NCBI GenBank assembly: GCA_937900515.1
Contig: CALCCU010000049.1
Coordinates: 1 to 52,918, forward strand
Length of the DNA stretch: 52,918 bases
Source: an uncultured Gammaproteobacteria bacterium
GTDB taxonomy: Bacteria > Pseudomonadota > Gammaproteobacteria > Nitrosococcales > Methylophagaceae
Direction: 5' to 3'
The notes below the pieces were generated by a model. It did not search any database. It was given only the letters and a program-made list of their open reading frames with translations, and was not told where the DNA came from. The position numbers were made by a program, and so were the translations under genes. Below, piece by piece: positions 46,904 to 52,918 of the stretch; position 1 is the stretch's first letter; every line of letters begins with the position of its first letter.

Positions 46904-47496
46904 TGTCACCCATCGTCGTAAAACTGGGTGGAAGCCTCTATGACTCCCCCGAATTAACAACATGGTTAACAACATTAGCTGAGTATGCTCAAAAGCAAGC
47001 TGTCATCATCGTTCCTGGTGGAGGCCCTTTTGCTGATGGCATCCGTGCAGCACAAGCATTACATGGTTTCAGTGACAAAATAGCTCACCATATGGCATTA
47101 CTGGCAATGAAGCAGTTTGGTTTATTACTGATAGGCTTAGCGTCTAACTGCCAAGCATTTACCATTAGCCCCCCTACGCAAGCCGCTCTATCGGTTTGGC
47201 TACCAGATGACTCTCTACTGCTAGATTCAAGCATTGAACAAAGCTGGGACATTAGCTCAGATAGCCTTGCTTTATGGCTGACCCAACGTATTTCAGCACA
47301 GCAATTACTATTAATAAAGCGGAGTCAAACTAGCGAGCATTCTATAGGTCAACTTACGAAAAACGGTATTCTAGACCAAGGCTTTAGCAAGCTCTTTTCT
47401 AAAAACCCTGTCACTGCAAAAGTCATTCACTATAAAAACCATAGCCAGCTAGATAGCTATAGCTCAGATCTTCAGCAAAGCCTATCATTGCCATGA
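46903..47496 (+). CDS. Amino-acid-kinase family protein, MfnE-like
   Basis: The 197-residue protein has the amino acid kinase fold start VVKLGGSLYDS and the VIIVPGGGPFADGIRAAQ loop. Archaeal MfnE, of the same superfamily, phosphorylates aminomethyl-furanmethanol phosphate to the diphosphate, the substrate used by MfnF. Operon position strongly supports this role, although sequence alone would allow other small-molecule kinases. It overlaps pabB by one base and the decarboxylase by four. Confidence 0.82.
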   Translation: MSPIVVKLGGSLYDSPELTTWLTTLAEYAQKQAVIIVPGGGPFADGIRAAQALHGFSDKIAHHMALLAMKQFGLLLIGLASNCQAFTISPPTQAALSVWLPDDSLLLDSSIEQSWDISSDSLALWLTQRISAQQLLLIKRSQTSEHSIGQLTKNGILDQGFSKLFSKNPVTAKVIHYKNHSQLDSYSSDLQQSLSLP

Positions 47497-48653
47497 ATAA
47501 AGAATTATCTACTCAAATAAATAGTTTAATCGAATCAATACCTGATTTAGGTGATAAGCAACGCTCAGAAATCACAGCCTCTGTACAGGTGCTTTTATCT
47601 GAAGCTCTCCTACACAAAAAAGTGACTTGGGCTGCACATATGACTCCAGAAACGGGGAGTGCTGCTTTATTAGGTAATCTTATTGCTGCTCATCATAACG
47701 GTAACCTTCTTTCGGCTAATTTGTATCCCCAACTTGCTGAAATTGAAGCTCAATTAATAAGCTGGCTTTGTCAGCCATTTTATAAGCAACATGGTCATTT
47801 CACTCATGGTAGTAGCTATGGCAATTTAGAAGCACTCTGGCACGCTAGAGAACATAATAAATCGTCTTCAAATATCGTCTATGGTTCATCTGCTACACAT
47901 TATTCAGTTGCCAAGGCATGCCGTATCTTAGGACTAGAATTCCGAGCTATTACAACTGATTCTGTTGGTAAAATAGAGACCGATGCCCTGCAAACAGCTT
48001 GTAAACAAAACCCTCCTTTAGCAATCGTGGCTACGGTAGGTACTTCCTCATCTGGTGCCATCGACTCTTTAGAAAGATGCGCCAATATTGCTGATGATCT
48101 GAATTGCTGGTTACATATTGATGCCGCTTGGGGTGGAGCTCTGGCCTTCTTAGAAGGCCAAACAATGCTAACGGGTATCGAACGAGCTGATTCCCTATGT
48201 TTTGATCCTCATAAAGCTCTAGGTCTACCCAAGCCATGTAGCGTAATACTCTATCAACAGCCGCTAGAGAGCTTTACAGACATAGAAGCAGACTATCTAA
48301 GCCAAACACCAAAAAAGACGCTTGCAGGCTCTTATGGAGGCGAATTATTTCTGTCGCTCTGGTTTCGCTTATTGTGTAATAAAGATGGGATAATTTCAGA
48401 GGTTTATAGCCGCTTAGAACAAGCCCGGTTATTCGCAAATAAGCTAAAAGATAAAACAGACTGGACTATATGGCATTCACCGACAGGAATCGTTTGTTTT
48501 GCACCGAATAATGATAAGGAGCGATTAGCCTTAGAGAATATAACTACCTTTTCAAATGCAAAAATAAATAACCAGCCCGTTTTTCGGGCTGTATTTGCAA
48601 GCACAACTACAAAAGCTGACGCATTGTTTACTGAGCTTGAGCCTTATCTTTAA
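47493..48653 (+). CDS. PLP-dependent amino acid decarboxylase, MfnA-like
   Basis: This 386-residue group II decarboxylase has HFTHGSSYGNLEAL (PLP-phosphate contact region), LHIDAAWGGAL with the PLP-nitrogen Asp, and FDPHKALGLP with the Schiff-base Lys. In archaea MfnA decarboxylates tyrosine to tyramine for methanofuran, and this gene ends a mfnD-mfnF-pabB-mfnE operon, so tyrosine is the most likely substrate. Aspartate or glutamate cannot be excluded. Its 3' end overlaps the convergent damX-like gene by 26 bp. Confidence 0.82.
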   Translation: MNKELSTQINSLIESIPDLGDKQRSEITASVQVLLSEALLHKKVTWAAHMTPETGSAALLGNLIAAHHNGNLLSANLYPQLAEIEAQLISWLCQPFYKQHGHFTHGSSYGNLEALWHAREHNKSSSNIVYGSSATHYSVAKACRILGLEFRAITTDSVGKIETDALQTACKQNPPLAIVATVGTSSSGAIDSLERCANIADDLNCWLHIDAAWGGALAFLEGQTMLTGIERADSLCFDPHKALGLPKPCSVILYQQPLESFTDIEADYLSQTPKKTLAGSYGGELFLSLWFRLLCNKDGIISEVYSRLEQARLFANKLKDKTDWTIWHSPTGIVCFAPNNDKERLALENITTFSNAKINNQPVFRAVFASTTTKADALFTELEPYL

Positions 48654-50103
48654 TCTGCTTTTGAACACTATCAAAGCGTCTCAACCATGATGGCAATGTA
48701 TTAAGGGGGGCAGGCCACTGCTTGCTTGCTTTTAATGCTGTATTCTTATCAGAATAAACGCCATAAATGAGTGCATACCAAACTCGCCCATTTCTCATAC
48801 TCTCAAACTCAGCCACATCTCCTGTCAGAGCATATTTATCTATGAATTCCTGCACTTCATAATGTTCCCAAGATCCCATCAATTGAAATGTATAATCTGA
48901 CGATTTCTGCTGCTGGATCCAACTTTCTTGGTGAGTTTCTGAGTTTGCCGTCATTGAAGTTTCTGGCTGAGCTACATTCCCAGTAGAGCTAATTTCTTGT
49001 TTCGTCGCCACAACTTCCTCATGTGACTCAGAGGCCGATATGAGCTCAATATCATCCGGTATGGTTGCAACCAGAGAAGCCAGCTCATCTCGCCCTGCTT
49101 GTTCTAAACTTGTGACCTTATCATCTTCCACAATCACTGTTGTAAGCGCTTCATCAGCTTCCTTAAATGGTAATGCGTGTATTTGCTCACTCGTCGCTTC
49201 ACGGTCCTGTTCACTAAACAAGGCATTAATTTGCTGTTGGAATACTAGAAGCAGTATCAAAGAAATAACCAATAAGCCGAGTCCCGCCCATTTTAATAAG
49301 CTGAAATATTTTGCTAAATTAAAATTAATTACCTTATTCCCACTAGAAATGCCTAATAACTTTTGATGGGCTAACTGATTAACTTTAGCTGGGAGTCCAT
49401 TAGATTGACGATAGAAATATTTCAAATCCTTTTGATTAAAAGGTATTTCTCCCGCATAACCCGCAGCTACTAATCGGTGCATTAGGTAATGTGGCAATTC
49501 TTGTTCAGACAAGGTTGGCAAATCGACTCGTTGTGAGCGACCATCCAGTTGGTTCCACTCTGACAATACATTACTAGCAGTCAATACAGCTTGTAATAAG
49601 AAACTTTCTTCACCTTGCCATAATAACCACTTATTAATTACTGATAACGTACCTACATTAACAGAATCAAAATTATCAACTAAAAGTACTGGCCGAATAT
49701 TTAACTTTATTAATCGTTCCAAGCGAGTTTTCAGTAAACTTTCGAAATCCTTTGTTTGAGCTATCTCTACAGCATCAACACCAAAATCTCGTAAACATTG
49801 TTCCATCACTATTTCAGCAGTTAATTCAGGTGAAGCCTCTATATGACAAACTCTTAATTCATCTCCAGCACTCTGTTTTAACTCGGATAATAATGTACTT
49901 TTCCCTCCGCCTTGTGGAGCCACCAGGCAAGGAATTTTGTCACTAGCTCGTAGCAAATGCAGCACTAAATTGAGTCGTTGCTCAATTTGTTCGCCGCGGT
50001 AGAAGCTTCCAATATTGGTAATACCATTATTGAATGGTGCCGATCCCAAAGCTAAACGCGTGAGGTAGTTTGGTTCAACTGCAGAGTTGGCAATGCTGCT
50101 CAT
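48628..50103 (-). CDS. damX: AAA ATPase with C-terminal SPOR domain, DamX-like
   Basis: The 491-residue protein has an N-terminal AAA ATPase (P-loop APQGGGKST at 62-70, Walker B PVLLVDNFD at about 138-146), a membrane helix at about 272-292 and an acidic periplasmic linker. A C-terminal SPOR domain at about 410-480 (YTFQLMGSWEHYEVQEFI) should bind denuded peptidoglycan at the septum. This is the DamX architecture, and position after aroK-aroB is the same as in E. coli. The role is probably in cell division or cell envelope. Start ATG 50103 lies 11 nt from aroB. Confidence 0.87.
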   Translation of the reverse strand: MSSIANSAVEPNYLTRLALGSAPFNNGITNIGSFYRGEQIEQRLNLVLHLLRASDKIPCLVAPQGGGKSTLLSELKQSAGDELRVCHIEASPELTAEIVMEQCLRDFGVDAVEIAQTKDFESLLKTRLERLIKLNIRPVLLVDNFDSVNVGTLSVINKWLLWQGEESFLLQAVLTASNVLSEWNQLDGRSQRVDLPTLSEQELPHYLMHRLVAAGYAGEIPFNQKDLKYFYRQSNGLPAKVNQLAHQKLLGISSGNKVINFNLAKYFSLLKWAGLGLLVISLILLLVFQQQINALFSEQDREATSEQIHALPFKEADEALTTVIVEDDKVTSLEQAGRDELASLVATIPDDIELISASESHEEVVATKQEISSTGNVAQPETSMTANSETHQESWIQQQKSSDYTFQLMGSWEHYEVQEFIDKYALTGDVAEFESMRNGRVWYALIYGVYSDKNTALKASKQWPAPLNTLPSWLRRFDSVQKQIKDKAQAQ

Positions 50104-50114
50104 TCGTGATAAAT

Positions 50115-51197
50115 CTAACTCTGGAAATCAGCCAGAGTGTCAGCCAAACTAGCTTTCGAATAATCATCACTAATAACTGCTTGCCCAATGCCTTTCATTA
50201 AAACCAATCTAATCTGGCCATCTTGTACTTTCTTATCAACAGACATTAAAGACATGAATTGTTCAGCGGTCATTCCTTCGGGCACAGTCGTTGGGAGTTT
50301 TGCAGCAATAAGTAGTCGTTTGATACGTTCAACTTGATCTTCAGTCATCCAACCCATTCGGCATGATAAATCTGCAGCCATCAACATGCCAACCGCAACC
50401 CCTTCCCCATGTAAGAAATTACCATACCCCATGCCAGTTTCAATCGCGTGACCGAAAGTATGACCTAAATTCAATAATGCTCTCACACCTTGCTCAAGTT
50501 CATCTTGAGCAACAATATCGGCTTTATCTTGGCAAGAACGCTCGATTGCTTCCGCTAACACAACTTGATCGCGAGCTAACAATGCAGACATATTATTTTC
50601 TAGCCATGTAAAAAAGTCCGCATCATTGATTAAGCCATATTTAATCACCTCTGCTAAGCCAGATGCTAACTGACTGTCTTCTAAGGTATTCAAGGTCAAA
50701 GTATCAGCAATCACACATTGAGGCTGATAAAAAGCACCAATCATATTTTTACCCAAAGCATGATTTACCGCCGTTTTACCGCCAACCGACGAATCAACTT
50801 GAGAAAGTAGTGTTGTTGGGATCTGTATAAATGGTACACCTCGTTGATAAGAGGCTGCAGCAAACCCGGTCATATCTCCAATAACACCACCACCCAAGGC
50901 AATTAAAGTTACTTTCCGAGAAAACTTTGCTTCTAACAAAGCATCAAATATCTGATTCAATACTTCTAAGTTCTTGAACTGTTCCCCATCAGGCAAAATG
51001 ACTGATCTACAATTGTATACAGATAAAGATTCTAGAACTTTTTCAAGGTATAAAGGAGCAATGGTTGTATTTGTGACAACTAATACTTCTGTTCCTTTGA
51101 TATGTTTTTCAAGTAATTCTGCTTGAGCTAATAACCCATCACCGATATAAATAGGATAACTACGATCAGCTAAAGATACTTGTAATGTTTTCATCAT
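50115..51197 (-). CDS. aroB: 3-dehydroquinate synthase
   Basis: AroB catalyses the second step of the shikimate pathway. The 360-residue protein has [21 protein letters not shown] (NAD binding), [20 protein letters not shown] and the metal-site region [13 protein letters not shown] ... [10 protein letters not shown]. It follows aroK by 6 nt and precedes damX by 11, so the three are one operon. Confidence 0.97.
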   Translation of the reverse strand: MMKTLQVSLADRSYPIYIGDGLLAQAELLEKHIKGTEVLVVTNTTIAPLYLEKVLESLSVYNCRSVILPDGEQFKNLEVLNQIFDALLEAKFSRKVTLIALGGGVIGDMTGFAAASYQRGVPFIQIPTTLLSQVDSSVGGKTAVNHALGKNMIGAFYQPQCVIADTLTLNTLEDSQLASGLAEVIKYGLINDADFFTWLENNMSALLARDQVVLAEAIERSCQDKADIVAQDELEQGVRALLNLGHTFGHAIETGMGYGNFLHGEGVAVGMLMAADLSCRMGWMTEDQVERIKRLLIAAKLPTTVPEGMTAEQFMSLMSVDKKVQDGQIRLVLMKGIGQAVISDDYSKASLADTLADFQS

Positions 51198-51203
51198 TCT
51201 TTT

Positions 51204-51725
51204 TTATTTACCTACATTCTCTAAAAGACTTATAGCTTGTGTAACAGCATGAGAAATTGATTGCTCGCCTGTGCGTAACTCTATATCCGCAACACTTTCA
51301 TATAAGGGGCCTCGTTCAGCTAATAAGCTTACAATCTTCTGCTTTGGGTTTTCAGTCTGAAGTAATGGACGACTTTTATCTTTCGAAGTTCGGCGAGACA
51401 ACTGTTCGGCTGAAGCAGATAAATAGATGACATTACCTCTGGCTCGCAATAAACGGCGATTGTTTTCTGAAAGTACAGCCCCGCCGCCCGTCGCTAAGAC
51501 AATATCTTTAAGCTGTGACAATTCATCGATAACTTTATGTTCACGAGCACGAAAGCCTTCTTCACCTTCCATTTCAAATATCCATGAAATAGAAACACCT
51601 GTGCGCTTCTCAATTTCCTTATCGCTATCAAAAAAACTACGTCCCAGAGCTTTTGCCAACTGCCTTCCAACCGTCGATTTTCCAGCTCCCATAGGACCAA
51701 CTAAAAATATATTTCCACTTACCAC
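51204..51725 (-). CDS. aroK: Shikimate kinase
   Basis: AroK phosphorylates shikimate with ATP. The 173-residue protein has the P-loop GPMGAGKSTVG at 10-20, the shikimate-binding FFDSDKEIEKRTG and GGGAVLSENNR, and the lid RTSKDKSRPLL. The start is GTG 51725. A terminator lies between it and pilQ upstream, so it needs its own promoter within 51726-51809. Confidence 0.95.
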   Translation of the reverse strand: MVSGNIFLVGPMGAGKSTVGRQLAKALGRSFFDSDKEIEKRTGVSISWIFEMEGEEGFRAREHKVIDELSQLKDIVLATGGGAVLSENNRRLLRARGNVIYLSASAEQLSRRTSKDKSRPLLQTENPKQKIVSLLAERGPLYESVADIELRTGEQSISHAVTQAISLLENVGK

Positions 51726-51754
51726 AAAGGGTTAATCCTTTCATTTGATACGAC

Positions 51755-51785
51755 AAAAAAGCCGGTCCAAAATGAGCCGGCTTTT
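51755..51785 (-). terminator. Terminator after pilQ
   Basis: On the minus strand the aaaagccgg / ccggctttt dyad with an 11-nt loop ends in a six-T run (complement of 51755-51760). It lies between the pilQ stop and the aroK start. Confidence 0.75.
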
Positions 51786-51809
51786 GTTCGTAAAATTATA
51801 CTATACCAA

Positions 51810-52918
51810 CTAGAACTTAAGACTATCTTTAATAATTTTAGGTGTAACAAACACTAACAACTCGCGCTTGGTATTTTCGTTGGTATTTGTTTTAAATAAG
51901 AATCCTACATAAGGCAAATCACCAAAGAATGGCACCCGTCTAGATGATTTAGTTTTTCTTTGCTCATAGATACCGCCAAGAACAACCGTTTCACCATTAT
52001 CAACTAATACTTGAGTTTTCACACTTCGAGTATCAATACTAGGTACTCCTAAGAAAACAGCACCGACCTCATCCTTATTCACTTCTAAGTCCATCACAAC
52101 ACGATCATCTGGCGTTATTTGAGGTGTGACGTCTAATTTTAACACCGCCTCTTTAAATGAAACCGATGTCGCACCACTTGAGCTTGCTTCTTGATAAGGA
52201 ATTTCAGTACCTTGTTGAATCGTTGCGGTTTTCTGATTCGATGTGATTACACGAGGGCTTGAAACAATTTCACCTTGTCCCTCTTCCTGCATTGCAGATA
52301 ATTCAAGTTCAAGTATTGCACCTAATGGTAGTTTCGCCAATGCTAAGGCAAAAGTACCGGCAGCATTAGCGACTGGTAAATTCACATTCAAGCGATCTGC
52401 TTGCTCTAAAGTATCACCATTTAATAACTGGGTCGTACCATTAAGACTACCAGAAGTAGCAACATTAGTAACATCAGGGTTATTACCTACCACAGATCCT
52501 GAGGTTCCGAACCTAACACCCAACTCTTTAGTAAAATCATTATTGGCAATAACGATTCGAGATTCAATTAATACTTGGCGAATAGGAATATCTAATTTAT
52601 CAACTAACTTCCGAATTTGAACTAACTGATCGGCTGTATCTCGTAACAATAGTGAATTCGTTCTTTCATCGACCGTTACACTTCCTCTGCCTGATAAAAA
52701 TCCCGTTACTCCAGTACCAGTACTTTCTTCTTTACCGCTTTCTAATAAAGAAGCTAAATCCGTTGCTTTCGCAAAATTCACTTCAATAATTTCAGAGTAA
52801 AGCGGCTCTAATTCAACCAATTGTTTTTTCGCTGCTAATTCCTGCTTTTCTCTGGCTGCAATCTCTGTCGCTGGGGCTATCAGCATCACGTTACCATTCT
52901 GACGCATAGCTAACCCTT
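51810..52918 (-). CDS. pilQ: Type IV pilus secretin PilQ, N-terminal part outside the window
   Basis: The C-terminal 369 residues of a secretin are visible. A short N1-type domain segment (VEVNFAKATDLASLLES, DERTNSLLLRDTADQLVQI) precedes the secretin core with LELSAMQEEGQGEIVSSPRVITSN, VVLGGIYEQRKTKSSRRVPFFGDLPYVGFLFKTN and a final REL-LVFVTPKII. The frame stays open to the window's right edge, so ATG 52907 is internal. PilQ is the outer membrane channel of type IV pili; location beside aroK matches the E. coli hofQ-aroK and Pseudomonas pilQ-aroK order. This ties to the Pil-Chp system at 27186-36008. Confidence 0.94.
   Translation of the reverse strand, partial: GLAMRQNGNVMLIAPATEIAAREKQELAAKKQLVELEPLYSEIIEVNFAKATDLASLLESGKEESTGTGVTGFLSGRGSVTVDERTNSLLLRDTADQLVQIRKLVDKLDIPIRQVLIESRIVIANNDFTKELGVRFGTSGSVVGNNPDVTNVATSGSLNGTTQLLNGDTLEQADRLNVNLPVANAAGTFALALAKLPLGAILELELSAMQEEGQGEIVSSPRVITSNQKTATIQQGTEIPYQEASSSGATSVSFKEAVLKLDVTPQITPDDRVVMDLEVNKDEVGAVFLGVPSIDTRSVKTQVLVDNGETVVLGGIYEQRKTKSSRRVPFFGDLPYVGFLFKTNTNENTKRELLVFVTPKIIKDSLKF

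Noticed and set aside
1-52918. tRNA or rRNA genes
   Set aside because: I saw no segment with convincing cloverleaf or rRNA signature on either strand when reading by eye; a covariance search was not possible.

Overview
The window is chromosomal DNA of a moderately AT-rich, marine or halophilic gammaproteobacterial methylotroph, most like Methylophaga. Three things point there: a bacterial tetrahydromethanopterin/methanofuran (H4MPT/MF) gene cluster with mch, fae and cofactor-synthesis genes; a sucrose-phosphate synthase / phosphatase / fructokinase / amylosucrase operon typical of halotolerant methylotrophs; and gammaproteobacterial neighbourhoods (pilGHIJ-chpA, pilQ-aroK-aroB-damX). The genus is an inference from gene content, not from an alignment. 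I see no rRNA, tRNA, CRISPR array, insertion sequence or prophage.

Layout. 1-1074: 3' part of a phosphate-selective-type porin, with a suspicious 55-bp exact copy of an internal segment at the very start of the window. 1112-2929: an EAL-CBS-GGDEF cyclic-di-GMP protein. 2960-8000: arsenic resistance, with arsC on the minus strand, an SH3/coiled-coil membrane protein, then arsR, an ArsJ-associated GAPDH, arsJ and acr3. 8019-11117: pirin and DoxX genes divergent from a LysR regulator and a DODA-type dioxygenase. 11396-17294: the sucrose operon. 17432-27000: housekeeping genes (ilvD, argA, rppH, a HAD-IB phosphatase, an isolated gatB, a DUF1097 membrane protein, a FIST sensor protein, gshA). 27186-36008: a Pil-Chp chemosensory system for type IV pili, with a very short PilJ, no pilK or chpB, and a 1892-residue ChpA. 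36022-39180: slt and cca. 39234-48653: the H4MPT/methanofuran cluster. 48628-52918: damX, aroB, aroK and the 3' part of pilQ, all on the minus strand.

How the genes work together. Fae condenses formaldehyde with H4MPT and Mch converts methenyl- to formyl-H4MPT. The genes around them (ATP-grasp, CitG-like, HisA-like, MfnD-, MfnF- and MfnE-like, PLP decarboxylase, PabB) probably build the two carbon carriers: tyramine/glutamate and furan handling for methanofuran, and p-aminobenzoate for H4MPT and folate. Junctions with 1- to 4-nt overlaps from mfnD through the decarboxylase indicate one translationally coupled operon with pabB inside it. The sucrose operon makes sucrose, presumably as compatible solute, and recycles it through amylosucrase and fructokinase. 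The arsenic block combines arsenate reduction plus arsenite export (ArsC/Acr3) with arsenate trapping plus export (GAPDH/ArsJ).

The observations most worth following are: four repeated SVxRYI motifs and a (Ser-Glu)10 hexanucleotide tract in the ChpA linkers; a Pil-Chp system without a sensor domain or adaptation enzymes; an orphan HisA-like enzyme and a tyrosine-decarboxylase-like gene in the methanofuran cluster; a pseudo-phosphatase domain fused to sucrose-phosphate synthase; and several operator-like palindromes.
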